Under the pieces are notes generated by a model that was not told the DNA's origin, ran no database searches, and was given only the letters and a program-made list of their open reading frames with translations. Positions 29,178-38,780 of a stretch of 64,000 bases of DNA are shown piece after piece. Source of the stretch: Microbacteriaceae bacterium (lineage in GTDB: Bacteria > Actinomycetota > Actinomycetes > Actinomycetales > Microbacteriaceae); NCBI GenBank assembly GCA_947373155.1, contig CANBWO010000006.1:21966-85965 (forward strand), in the 5' to 3' direction. Position 1 is the first letter of the stretch. The number at the start of each line of letters is the position of its first letter. The position numbers were made by a program, and so were the translations under genes.

Positions 29178-31010
29178 ATGTTTTGGGGGAAGACTTTGTC
29201 ATTTTCAGGAATTCAATTCAAGTTCGATTTCATGGCGAGACCAGATGTTTGGTCGCCTCGGTTCTTTGTTTTTTGTGCAGTTCTATTTGAACTTCTCAGC
29301 ATTGCAACTGATCTAATTAGGCTACGGAGCGACTCATACCTCTGGTTGGTGATCCAACTTCTTACCTTGGCAACTTTCGTTGTGCTTGCTTTGGTTTACA
29401 AGTTGCTCTTCTTTGCCAAGCCTCGATCTAAAAAAGCTGCACTAGTTGCAAACCTGATTGCAGTTGCAATTCTTGGCGGCATCCACAATTTTCTGGTTGC
29501 CTATTTGGCCCAGTCACTCGGACTAGATCCAAATGTCTTCCTGCGCAGGCGTGCTATTGGCGGGATGCTGATGGGATTGGCAATCTTTGTGATTTATGGT
29601 TTTGCTTTTAGCGACCAGATGAACCGCACTGAGGCTCGAAATAAAGTAGCGAATTTACGGTCCGAGCTGAAGGCATATTTGGATAGCTCTAAGCAAATGG
29701 TTCAAGACGAGTTCGAACTTCAGGCTAACCAAATTCGCGCTACTCTCGAGCCAAAACTTGATTACGTGCAGGGGCTAATGAAGGCTCGAAACTCGAGTCA
29801 AGACACCGTTAGATTGCTCAGGTATTTGGTTCAGTCAGATGTCAGGCCAATGTCTAGCGAGTTGGCCAGAAAGCAAAGCACAATCCTCATTGAACAAACC
29901 CGCGAAGTAGCTCATGGTCAGATTGTGATTGACGCAAAATATTCGCTTTCCAAAGCCATAAATCCGTTGGCCTTTTTCTTGGGGGTTGGCTTTGCTATTT
30001 CACTTTTCGATGACGTCTCAGTTGAGGTGTCCGAACCGGTTGGTCTCGCTGTTTCTGCTGTGACTGCGGCTGCCCTATTCGGCGTGAAGTTCTTGGCGCG
30101 TAAGTCTGCTCCGGTTGGCGACAAGCGGCTCATTTTTAGGCTGTTCGCTCTTGCCATTGGGGTCTTTGCTTTTGCCTGGTTCTTATTTGCAGTGCTGGGC
30201 ACAGAGCATATCTATGCAATGTTGCTTTACTTCGCCTTGGGCGCATTAGTTTCTCTCTACCTAACCGCTAGTTACGCGGTATTAGGACAGTACAGAACTC
30301 AGCTTCACGACGAAATTGATCGAACAAACGCCAAGTTGCAACTGGCAATCACGCAGCTGCGGCAATCGCTGTGGTTAGGTCGTCGCCAGCTAATTTCGCA
30401 GCTTCACGGCACTGTGCAGGGCGCAATCACCGCGGCAGTTACCAGACTCTCAAATGCAGATCCCAATGACCCAGAGGTTCTCGAGCTAGCCCAGCAGGAT
30501 TTGGATCGGGCTGTGTCCGCCCTGCAGTCAGGGCCCGTTGTAGATCTGGACATTTTGGAGGCCTTGGAGAGTCTACGAAAATCTTGGGAAGGGGTTTGCG
30601 ATTTCACCTGGGAACTTTCAGCCGAAGACCTCGTGCTAATTGATAAAGCGCCCGAAACCCCTTACTACATCTCAGCTATTGCAACAGAAGCCGTGAGCAA
30701 TGCGGTTAGACACGGCGGTGCCAAAAAAGCGCACCTTTGCGTTTACGTCTCAGAGGACAGCCTGCTGGGCCTTCAAATACTCAACGATGGAACCCTTCCC
30801 GAATCAAATATTCAGGAGGGGACGGGTTCAAAGTTGATCACCGAATTGACTGCCGACTGGCGTTTCCTGGACTGCTGCGGTGAGACCCTGCTGGACATGA
30901 AGCTGCCATTAGCTGGGCAAGACCTAGTTGACCAATCTTTGTCCAGTGCCCCGTCTAATCGGGGGGGGGGGTCTTTCTATGAGTCTTGGTTACAGATCAC
31001 AAGGCCCTGA
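29178..31010 (+). CDS. Atypical membrane sensor histidine kinase, paralog 2
   Basis: Same architecture: 'SQLHGTVQGAITAAVTRL', 'EAVSNAVRHGGA', 'NDGT...GTGSKLITEL'. Confidence 0.78.
   Translation: MFWGKTLSFSGIQFKFDFMARPDVWSPRFFVFCAVLFELLSIATDLIRLRSDSYLWLVIQLLTLATFVVLALVYKLLFFAKPRSKKAALVANLIAVAILGGIHNFLVAYLAQSLGLDPNVFLRRRAIGGMLMGLAIFVIYGFAFSDQMNRTEARNKVANLRSELKAYLDSSKQMVQDEFELQANQIRATLEPKLDYVQGLMKARNSSQDTVRLLRYLVQSDVRPMSSELARKQSTILIEQTREVAHGQIVIDAKYSLSKAINPLAFFLGVGFAISLFDDVSVEVSEPVGLAVSAVTAAALFGVKFLARKSAPVGDKRLIFRLFALAIGVFAFAWFLFAVLGTEHIYAMLLYFALGALVSLYLTASYAVLGQYRTQLHDEIDRTNAKLQLAITQLRQSLWLGRRQLISQLHGTVQGAITAAVTRLSNADPNDPEVLELAQQDLDRAVSALQSGPVVDLDILEALESLRKSWEGVCDFTWELSAEDLVLIDKAPETPYYISAIATEAVSNAVRHGGAKKAHLCVYVSEDSLLGLQILNDGTLPESNIQEGTGSKLITELTADWRFLDCCGETLLDMKLPLAGQDLVDQSLSSAPSNRGGGSFYESWLQITRP
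30961..30971 (+). repeat. Homopolymeric G11 tract in the 3' end of kinase 2
   Basis: Direct reading: c-ggggggggggg-tctttctatga. Confidence 0.95.
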
Positions 31011-31029
31011 GTTAGAGTTAAAAGCGTAA

Positions 31030-31118
31030 GACAGGGGAGCGCCGTAAGGCGCTGAGAGTGCGGTGAACCGCAGACCCTCGAACCTGAATCCGGGTAATGC
31101 CGGCGTAGGAAGTCGAGT
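31030..31118 (+). ncRNA. TPP (THI-element) riboswitch
   Basis: 'ACAGGGGAGCGCC...GGCGCTGAGAGTGCGG...ACCCTCGAACCTGAATCCGGGTAATGCCGGCGTAGGAAGT' matches the THI box consensus. Confidence 0.96.
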
Positions 31119-31126
31119 CACTCAGC

Positions 31127-31150
31127 TGGCGCATCGCGCCACTCTTCTTT
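31127..31150 (+). terminator. Candidate riboswitch expression-platform hairpin
   Basis: TGGCGC-ATC-GCGCCA followed by CTCTTCTTT, 26 nt upstream of its likely RBS/ATG. Confidence 0.55.
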
Positions 31151-31175
31151 GAAGCAACTAATCAAGGAAGCAACC

Positions 31176-31775
31176 ATGAACATAAAATCAAACCGCCCAA
31201 ACCTAACCTGGCGCGGAGTAGACCTAATCACCTCAGCCGTCTTGGCCGCTGCTCTTGGCGTGGCTTTCTGGGGATACGACAGCTACATCTATCCTGCGGT
31301 CACAGCAATCACAGCATTTTTCCCTCCGCTGGCAGAACTGCAACTAGGGGTTTGGATCCTTCCTGCGGTTGTGGGTGCATTGTTGGTCCGTAAGCCAGGT
31401 GCCGCTCTTTTTGCCGAGTTGATTGCCGCTAATGTGGAATTGCTTCTGGGTAACACTTGGGGGGCAACCGTGTTGGTTTCGTCCAGCCTGCAGGCCCTAG
31501 GTATCGAATTGATTGTTTTGTTCTTGGCCTACCGTCGTTTCAACATTTGGGTTGCCATGCTAGGTGGAGCGCTTTCCGCTCTGTTCGAAGTGATCTACGA
31601 GTTTTACTCTTGGGTACCGGACTATAGCCCTGCCTTCAAACTGGTTTACCTAATCTGCGGTGTGATTTCGGGTGCAGTGGTTGCCGGATTAGGTGGTTGG
31701 GCTTTGGTTCGCGCTCTAGGTAAAACCGGGGCCATCAATGCCTTTGCCGCCGGCCGCGAGGCCCGAGTAAGTTAA
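31176..31775 (+). CDS. ECF transporter substrate-binding (S) component, YkoE-like (thiamine/HMP)
   Basis: Multi-TM small protein directly under a TPP riboswitch; ATG 31176 with AAGGAAG RBS; ORF track start 31149 is a TTG. Confidence 0.82.
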   Translation: MNIKSNRPNLTWRGVDLITSAVLAAALGVAFWGYDSYIYPAVTAITAFFPPLAELQLGVWILPAVVGALLVRKPGAALFAELIAANVELLLGNTWGATVLVSSSLQALGIELIVLFLAYRRFNIWVAMLGGALSALFEVIYEFYSWVPDYSPAFKLVYLICGVISGAVVAGLGGWALVRALGKTGAINAFAAGREARVS

Positions 31776-33730
31776 TGTCGCACAACCTGGGGGTTGAAAA
31801 CCTTACCGTGTTGCCACATCTGGCAACTGGTCCGGTTTTGCGAGACATTAGTTTTGACGTGCCGCAGGGCCAAAGAGTTTTACTTCTCGGGCCAAGTGGT
31901 GCAGGTAAGTCAACTCTGTTACTTGCCCTCTCGGGTGTTTTGGCTAACTTGCAGACCGCCGAGATAACCGGGCGGATTTCTGCAGAACCTGCAGGCTTGC
32001 TGCTTCAAAACCCGTTGGATGCCACGGTTGGCTACACGGTGTTCCGCGATGTCGCATTTGGAGCGGAGAGCGCCGGATTTCCAGCCCTAACGATTTCGGA
32101 ACTCGTCTCCAAGGCAATGACTGATGTAGGTCTGGACCATATTCAGAGCGATCGGCCGCCGCAATCTCTTAGCGGTGGCGAGCTGCAACGAATGTGTCTT
32201 GCCGGTCTGGTGGCGCTTTCACCAAAAGTCCTATTGCTGGATGAACCGACCGCCATGTTGGATGCGGAATCGGCGGCACAGGTTCGTTTAGCGGTAGAGC
32301 AATACCTGCTGAGCTCTGGCGCTACCGCAATCATTGCCGAGCACCGTTTTGATGTTTGGGTAGACATTGCCGATCGCATCATTGTTTTGGGCACCCAAGG
32401 AAACATCCTTGATGATGGCCCCACAAACCGAATATTGCAGGGTTACCATCACCAATTTCTAAACTGGGGTCTGTGGGTGCCTGGCGAGTCCGCACCCGCC
32501 CTGGAATCGGCAATCCCCACTACTCATACCGGCAAAATAACAGCGCTGATTGGCCCGAGCGGTAGTGGCAAAACCACAGTTCTAAATGCCAAGCTTCAAG
32601 AATTGCTAGCTGATCATGGCCCAACTGATCTGGGGTGGCTGCCGCAAAATGCCGGCTTCACTATTGCGGGCCCAAGTGTTTTAGCTTCGGCCGGTGGCAT
32701 TGGTAAAGCCGAACAACTTTTGGCAGACCTTGGGCTAGAAAAACATTCGTTGCAGAACCCGCACGATTTATCCGGGGGAGAAAAACGCCGGCTGGCGCTG
32801 GCAAGTGCCTTGATCGACGAGCCCAAATATCTTCTCCTCGATGAACCAACCGTAGGTCAGGATCGCAGGAACTGGGCGCTAGTGGTGAACCAGATTTTGA
32901 CGGCAAAAACTAAAGGCGCCCAGATTTTGCTTGCAACCCACGACGCCGAGCTAATCGAACTTTGTGACGAAGTGCAACAACTTGAAACCTCACCAAGGCA
33001 TGTGAACCAGGTTGGCACCGCAGGTTCACTCTCCGTTAGCCCCTTTGGCCTTCTTGGCGCATCGATGATTCTTTTAGCGGGCTCTTGGTTGATCAACTCT
33101 CTGGCAGCGGCTTTAGTTTCTTTCGCCGTGATGTTTTGGCTAGTGCTTTTGGTTGCTCTGTTTGGCGGCTTCAAAGGTTGGCGGCCCAGTAGCTTAAAGA
33201 TATTGCTTCCAGCGGTAATCGGAATTGCGTCCATCGCTGTTTCTAACTGGTGGCTCAGTGCAAATCACCAATGGGAACCCGCAGCCATAACAGCGCTTAG
33301 GGTGGGCTTTTTTGTTCTGCCCGGTGTGCTGCTTGCCAGTCAAATCAATCCGGCACAGCTTGCCGATCAAGCTGGTCAACTTGCCAAATTGCCGGCCAGA
33401 CCGGTGGTGGCAGCATCGGTGGCTTTGCAAAAGGTTTTTGACTTTCAAGCGCTCTGGAATCAGCAAGTTCTGGTTCGTAAGGTTCGAGGACTCACCAAAT
33501 CAAACCGCCTGGCAGAAGCGGGCGCACTTACTTTGGGTCTGCTGATAGAAGCCACTCGCTCGGCCACTCAGGTGGCGATTGCCATGGAGGCAAGGGGTTT
33601 TTCGGCTACCGACAGCAACGGTAAGCGAATCAAACGAACCTGGGCGGTGCCGGCAGCATGGGGCAGCAGAGATTGGCTTTTGCTAGCGGGGGCTGTTGCC
33701 TCAGCTGCGTCGATTCTGCTGGTGCGCTAG
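31775..33730 (+). CDS. Fused ECF transporter: two ATPase domains plus T (transmembrane) component
   Basis: Two Walker A motifs (GPSGAGKST; GPSGSGKTT), two signatures (LSGGELQRM; LSGGEKRRL), two Walker B (LLLDEPT), then about 230 aa multi-TM with 'AMEARGF' EcfT-like motif. Confidence 0.88.
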   Translation: MSHNLGVENLTVLPHLATGPVLRDISFDVPQGQRVLLLGPSGAGKSTLLLALSGVLANLQTAEITGRISAEPAGLLLQNPLDATVGYTVFRDVAFGAESAGFPALTISELVSKAMTDVGLDHIQSDRPPQSLSGGELQRMCLAGLVALSPKVLLLDEPTAMLDAESAAQVRLAVEQYLLSSGATAIIAEHRFDVWVDIADRIIVLGTQGNILDDGPTNRILQGYHHQFLNWGLWVPGESAPALESAIPTTHTGKITALIGPSGSGKTTVLNAKLQELLADHGPTDLGWLPQNAGFTIAGPSVLASAGGIGKAEQLLADLGLEKHSLQNPHDLSGGEKRRLALASALIDEPKYLLLDEPTVGQDRRNWALVVNQILTAKTKGAQILLATHDAELIELCDEVQQLETSPRHVNQVGTAGSLSVSPFGLLGASMILLAGSWLINSLAAALVSFAVMFWLVLLVALFGGFKGWRPSSLKILLPAVIGIASIAVSNWWLSANHQWEPAAITALRVGFFVLPGVLLASQINPAQLADQAGQLAKLPARPVVAASVALQKVFDFQALWNQQVLVRKVRGLTKSNRLAEAGALTLGLLIEATRSATQVAIAMEARGFSATDSNGKRIKRTWAVPAAWGSRDWLLLAGAVASAASILLVR

Positions 33731-33750
33731 ACGCACAAACCTTCAACACT

Positions 33751-33765
33751 CGGGTCTTGAACCCG
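33751..33765. terminator. Small hairpin between the convergent ECF transporter and thiE genes
   Basis: CGGGT-CTTGA-ACCCG; no strong U run. Confidence 0.35.
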
Positions 33766-33774
33766 GGCCAAAAG

Positions 33775-34434
33775 TTAACCCAACACGGCCTTAAGTGATG
33801 CCACCGTGGCAGCTACGTCGTCGGCTCGGCAAATCTCGCCGAGCAAAACCACGCCCGCAACTCCAGCGGCGTCAGCGCCCGCCGAGATGATTTCGCCAAG
33901 ATTACTTGCCTTTATGCCGCCAACCAACATGGCAGGCCAGGCGCTTTCGGCCGCCGCATCGATGGAACGTTCCACACCAATGGCCGACCCCGCGTCTGCC
34001 TTACTGGTTGTGGCCCACACCGGACCAACGCTCACGTAATCCAAATCGAAATCCGGACCAAGCTCGGTTTCTAGTGCTCCAATATCAAAGCCCGATGCTC
34101 CCAAAAGGGCATCCGGCCCCACAATCTTGCGCGCCTTAGCAACATCGCGGTAGACCTCACCAATGTGCAGGCCATCGGCCAGAGATTCCTCAAATAGGTG
34201 AGGGCGCTCGGCAATCAAAAAAGTTGTCTCAGTGTCGGCGAGTGCGCCGGCAATCAGCTGCGCTGTTGCCAGGTAGTCTTCGTCTTCGGCTGCTAGGTCG
34301 CGATACTGGATCGCGTCGACTCCAGCCAGAGCGGCCTGGCGAGCGGTCTCAACTACACCGCGTCCGGCAGCGCCATCGAGGTCTGAATTCGGGTCGCCAC
34401 AGACTGCAGCATCAACAATTACATAGAGCCACAT
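33775..34434 (-). CDS. thiE: Thiamine phosphate synthase
   Basis: 'VDAIQYRDLAAED', 'DGLHIGE', 'DYVSVGPVWATTSKADAG', 'MLVGGI'; likely start 34434 (MWLYVIVDAAV). Confidence 0.85.
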   Translation of the reverse strand: MWLYVIVDAAVCGDPNSDLDGAAGRGVVETARQAALAGVDAIQYRDLAAEDEDYLATAQLIAGALADTETTFLIAERPHLFEESLADGLHIGEVYRDVAKARKIVGPDALLGASGFDIGALETELGPDFDLDYVSVGPVWATTSKADAGSAIGVERSIDAAAESAWPAMLVGGIKASNLGEIISAGADAAGVAGVVLLGEICRADDVAATVASLKAVLG

Positions 34435-34445
34435 GGCAGCACGCC

Positions 34446-35360
34446 CTAACCGGCGATTTCGAGGTTGCGCCCGCGAGTGTGTTCGTGGGTGCAAGAAAGG
34501 TTGTCTGCATTAGTGGCGCAATCGCCGCAGAGCAGCACTAGGTCGCGGCAAGCCAAGTTGGCGCAGTTGTAGAACTTGCTGGTTGGTGCCTGACATTTTT
34601 CGCACTGGCCAATGGTCTTGGCCTTGTCACTGAAGTCCACGTTCATGCGCTTGTCAAAGACATAAAGCGAGCCTTCCCAAAGGCTGTCCTCGGCATCGCC
34701 AAAGCGCTCACCGTAGCGAACGATGCCACCCTGGATCTGGTACACCTCTTTGAATCCGCGGTTTTTCATAATCGGCGACAAAATCTCGCAACGGATTCCG
34801 CCGGTGCAATAGGTGACAATGGGCTTGTCCTTTAGGTGGTCGTATTTGCCACTTTCTAGGTCCTCAATGAAGTCGCGAGTAGTTTCGGTGTTTGGAACAA
34901 TGGCGTTCTTGAACTTGCCAATCTTGGCTTCAAACGCGTTACGGCCATCAAAGAAGACCACATCATCGCCGCGCTCTGCAACCAACTGGTTCACCTGTTC
35001 CGGCTTTAGGTGCACTCCGCCGCCAACTACGCCCTTGGCGTCTACAACCAGTTCATCCGGTGCACCAAAGGCCACAATCTCCTTGCGAACCTTCACGCTC
35101 AAGCGAGGGAAGTCATCGCCCTGGCCTTCGCTCCATTTGAAATCGATCTTCTTGAAACCGGTGAATTCCTTGGTCTGTCGCACGTACTTTTTGAGAGCGG
35201 CCATGTCGCCACCAAGGGTTCCATTGATGCCGTGCTTGCTAATCAGGATGCGACCTTTAAGACCCAGAGTCTCGCACAGGGTCTTTTGCCAAAGCTTGAC
35301 TGCCTCAGGATCTTCTAGAGGAGTGAAGCCGTAATACAGAATGATTTTTTGAAGGTCCAC
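34446..35360 (-). CDS. trhO: Rhodanese-domain tRNA uridine(34) hydroxylase
   Basis: '[12 protein letters not shown]', '[21 protein letters not shown]', '[13 protein letters not shown]', C-terminal Cys motifs. Confidence 0.92.
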   Translation of the reverse strand: MDLQKIILYYGFTPLEDPEAVKLWQKTLCETLGLKGRILISKHGINGTLGGDMAALKKYVRQTKEFTGFKKIDFKWSEGQGDDFPRLSVKVRKEIVAFGAPDELVVDAKGVVGGGVHLKPEQVNQLVAERGDDVVFFDGRNAFEAKIGKFKNAIVPNTETTRDFIEDLESGKYDHLKDKPIVTYCTGGIRCEILSPIMKNRGFKEVYQIQGGIVRYGERFGDAEDSLWEGSLYVFDKRMNVDFSDKAKTIGQCEKCQAPTSKFYNCANLACRDLVLLCGDCATNADNLSCTHEHTRGRNLEIAG

Positions 35361-35391
35361 ATTTGCAATTTTAGCCCTTTAGGATAAATCC

Positions 35392-37359
35392 ATGACTGCT
35401 CAATATGGCATCGATGCCAGCGCGATCGACGCGACCGTTAGACCACAGGACGATTTCTACCGATATGTGAACGGAACTTGGCTAGCCAACACTCCGATTC
35501 CAGCAGATAAGCCGCTCTACGGCTCGTTCTCGGTGTTGCGCGATCAGTCCGAGGAACAGGTCCACCAGATCATTACCGAGGCCGGAAACGACCCAACCGC
35601 CACTGGCATCGCCAAGAAACTGGGCGACCTTTACGCCTCCTTCATGGATGAGGCTCGCGCCGAAGAACTCGGAGTGGCTCCAATTGCCGCTGAGCTCAAG
35701 TTGATTGAAACCATCCGGGGCATCGATGACGTGACCAAGTTACTGGGCGAATTCGAGCCGGCAGGCATCGGTGGTCTTTTTGGTATGGGTATCGAAAACG
35801 ATATGAAGGACCCGACCAGGTACATTCCAATGTTGTTCCAGGGCGGCTTGGGTCTGCCAGACGAGGCTTACTACCGCGACGAGCAACACGCCGCTACTTT
35901 GGCTGCCTACCAGGTGCATGTCTCCAAAATGCTGCACCTTGCTGGCTGGAGCAACGATGCTGCTGATGCAGCTGCCGCCAGAATCGTGGACTTTGAGACC
36001 AAGTTGGCTTCGCATCACCTGGATGTAGTGGCCGCCCGAAACTGGGACACCAACTACAACCTTTTGAACTTCGATGAGCTTCAGGCTCTGACCCCAACCT
36101 TCGACTGGGCGCTTTACCTAGCCGGATTTGGCAAAGACCGCTCGGTACTAAACCAGGTGGTCAACTTTATGCCTGAGTTCTTCAGGGCTCTGGGCGATCT
36201 TTATACCAACGACAACCTGGAGACCCTAAAGGCTTGGCTCAGCTGGCAGGTAGTCAGCAGCATGGCTCCTTACCTGAACCACCAGCTTGTGGCACAGAAC
36301 TTTGACTTCAACGGTCGTCAGCTAAGTGGCTCCGAGGAGAACCGTCCTCGTTGGAAGCGCGCGGTGAGCCTAATCGAAGGTTCGCTTGGCGAGGCCCTGG
36401 GCGAGGTTTTTGTTCAGCGTCATTTCCCAGAGAGCTCCAAGCGCGACATGGAAGGCCTGGTAGAGAACCTACTTAAGGCCTATGAAGTCAGCATCAAGAA
36501 CCTGGAGTGGATGTCTGATGCCACCAAGGTTAAGGCGCTAGACAAGCTAGCCAAGTTCACCCCAAAGATTGGCTACCCAAAGAAGTTCAAGGACTACAGC
36601 AGCCTGGAAATCATCGCCGGCGACCTGGTTGGCAATGTGCGCCGAGTCACTAACTGGATGGTCAACGATGCCTGGTCTAAGTTGGGTAAGCCAATTGACC
36701 GCGATGAATGGCACATGACCCCTCAGACCGTGAACGCGTACTACAACCCGACCATGAACGAGATCGTGTTCCCGGCCGCCATTTTGCAGTGGCCGTTCTA
36801 TAACCCGAACTCCGATAAGGCCACCAACTACGGCGGCATCGGTGCGGTTATCGGTCACGAAATCGGTCACGGATTTGACGACAAGGGATCCACCTTTAAC
36901 GGAGACGGCGCGTTGGAACAATGGTGGACCGAGGAAGACCTGGCCAAGTTCAAGGAACGCACCAGTGCACTCATCGCGCAGTACGACGCCCTGTCGCCGC
37001 TTCAGTTGGCAGACGAACACAAGGTCAACGGCGCATTCACCATCGGTGAAAATATTGGCGACCTAGGCGGTGCCGGAATTGCATACAAGGCTTATAAGGT
37101 TGCGCTGAATGGCCAGGAAGACGAAGTGATCAACGGGCTCACTGGAGACCAGCGATTCTTTATGAGCTACGCCCAGATTTGGCGCACCAATGCCCGCGAC
37201 GAAATTATGATTCAGCGTTTGGCAACCGACCCACACTCGCCAGCCGAGTTCCGTGCCAATCAGATTCTTAAGAACGTAGACGCGTTCTATGAGGCCTTCG
37301 ATGTGACACCTGGCGACGGCATGTGGCTCGACCCGGCTGAGCGAGTGGTGATCTGGTAA
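35392..37359 (+). CDS. M13 family metallopeptidase (neprilysin/PepO-like)
   Basis: 'VNAYYNPTMNEIVFPAAILQ', zinc site 'VIGHEIGHGFDDKG', 'GENIGDLGG'. Confidence 0.96.
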   Translation: MTAQYGIDASAIDATVRPQDDFYRYVNGTWLANTPIPADKPLYGSFSVLRDQSEEQVHQIITEAGNDPTATGIAKKLGDLYASFMDEARAEELGVAPIAAELKLIETIRGIDDVTKLLGEFEPAGIGGLFGMGIENDMKDPTRYIPMLFQGGLGLPDEAYYRDEQHAATLAAYQVHVSKMLHLAGWSNDAADAAAARIVDFETKLASHHLDVVAARNWDTNYNLLNFDELQALTPTFDWALYLAGFGKDRSVLNQVVNFMPEFFRALGDLYTNDNLETLKAWLSWQVVSSMAPYLNHQLVAQNFDFNGRQLSGSEENRPRWKRAVSLIEGSLGEALGEVFVQRHFPESSKRDMEGLVENLLKAYEVSIKNLEWMSDATKVKALDKLAKFTPKIGYPKKFKDYSSLEIIAGDLVGNVRRVTNWMVNDAWSKLGKPIDRDEWHMTPQTVNAYYNPTMNEIVFPAAILQWPFYNPNSDKATNYGGIGAVIGHEIGHGFDDKGSTFNGDGALEQWWTEEDLAKFKERTSALIAQYDALSPLQLADEHKVNGAFTIGENIGDLGGAGIAYKAYKVALNGQEDEVINGLTGDQRFFMSYAQIWRTNARDEIMIQRLATDPHSPAEFRANQILKNVDAFYEAFDVTPGDGMWLDPAERVVIW

Positions 37360-37388
37360 CCGCCAGAACCGCAAGTTAGGCGTAGATA

Positions 37389-37937
37389 GTGAATCTTTGG
37401 CTTCGGCTGCTGTGGCAGTTGATTAGTTGGCGCTCGCGTTCAAGTTTGAGTGTCTGGGATGTTGGTGTGCGCCCGTTTCGGGTTTGGCCAACCGACCTAG
37501 ACATTTTCAACCACATGAACAACGGCAAGTTCTTGAGTCTCATGGATGTATCTCGATTCGACATCATGTTGCGCTCGGGTGCCTGGAAAAAGTTCCGCAA
37601 ACTCAACTGGTACCCCGTTGTGGTGGCGGAGACCATCACGTTTAGAAAATCGCTTGAGCCAGGCATGGTTTTCACCATGGAATCACAGTTGGCCGGCTGG
37701 GACGAAGAAGCCTTTTACGCGGATCAACGCTTTGTGGTCAACGGCGAGATTTACGCCCAGGCTTGGGTTCGCATTCGCTTTTTGAAGAACCCACGCGGAA
37801 TCGTAACCCCAGCCATGGTGTTCGAGGAGTTCCCAATGCCTACTGATGGCCGACAGATTCCAGAATGGGTGGCGCAGTGGGCAAAAGACACGGCTCTGCC
37901 AAAAGGCAAGCAGCCGGCGCCAAGCATTTGGGGTTAG
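37389..37937 (+). CDS. Acyl-CoA thioesterase-like (4HBT hotdog) protein
   Basis: 'RVWPTDLDIFNHMNNGKFLSLMDVSRFDIM'. Confidence 0.83.
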   Translation: MNLWLRLLWQLISWRSRSSLSVWDVGVRPFRVWPTDLDIFNHMNNGKFLSLMDVSRFDIMLRSGAWKKFRKLNWYPVVVAETITFRKSLEPGMVFTMESQLAGWDEEAFYADQRFVVNGEIYAQAWVRIRFLKNPRGIVTPAMVFEEFPMPTDGRQIPEWVAQWAKDTALPKGKQPAPSIWG

Positions 37938-37940
37938 TGC

Positions 37941-38759
37941 CTAGTAGTTGTGGGGCTTGGCAAACAGTTCTATGAAACCTTCGGTGGCATTCAGTTCGCC
38001 ATCGGGTAGCACAACAATGGCTTGAACCTGATTTTGCGGGTTGGCCAAGTTGTGCTCGTTGATCTGGCGAATCGCTCTTGGTCCGTGAGCAAAAGCTGCG
38101 GTGGCCCAAACATCGGCTTCCACCAAATCGCGTGCTACAACCGACACCTGCAACAACTGGTTTGCGGCCTCTTTACCGGGAGCCTTGGGGTTCCAAATGT
38201 GCTCGCCGCGTTCTGCTACACCGCTGGTGCAGACCGCCCGAAAATCGGTTCCCTTTAGGTCGATCACGGCAAGTATGCCAGCATCTGGGCTGGCGATGGA
38301 TACCGGCTTGTGAAGCCCGATTCGCCAATCGATGTCCTGAACAATCTGGTTGCTCAGCCAAACATCGCCGCCGGCATTCATGGTGAAATCCTGAATTCCC
38401 TGGTCGAAAATAAACTCGGCCGCTGCCTTAGCCGCCCAGGTCTTCACGATTCCCGACGGATCAAAAGTATTTTGCGGGGTGAAGGCGCTGAACCAACCAT
38501 CGGTGGTTTTCTCCCAGGCCTCGCAGGCGTCCCAGATTTGCTCCACAACCGGCGGACACTCGGCCAACGACTGCTCACCTCGAGCTAGTTTGCTGAGTGG
38601 GCTGTTGGGTTTGTAGAGGCTAAATGTGCGGTCGGCTTCCACCAAAATATCGCAGGCCTGCTCCAAAATGTGCCGGGTAGCCGAGGGCTCAAAAGGAGAG
38701 TGGCCCTTGAATGAGAAGACGGTGCCCATACAGGGTTCGTCGTATTGAAAGTCGTGCAT
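37941..38759 (-). CDS. apbE: FAD:protein FMN transferase
   Basis: 'MGTVFSF', 'FDPSGIVKTWAAKAAAEFI', 'NAGGDVWL', 'CTSGVAERGEHIWNPK'. Confidence 0.92.
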   Translation of the reverse strand: MHDFQYDEPCMGTVFSFKGHSPFEPSATRHILEQACDILVEADRTFSLYKPNSPLSKLARGEQSLAECPPVVEQIWDACEAWEKTTDGWFSAFTPQNTFDPSGIVKTWAAKAAAEFIFDQGIQDFTMNAGGDVWLSNQIVQDIDWRIGLHKPVSIASPDAGILAVIDLKGTDFRAVCTSGVAERGEHIWNPKAPGKEAANQLLQVSVVARDLVEADVWATAAFAHGPRAIRQINEHNLANPQNQVQAIVVLPDGELNATEGFIELFAKPHNY

Positions 38760-38780
38760 AGCCCCCGCCCAATCTGCTTC

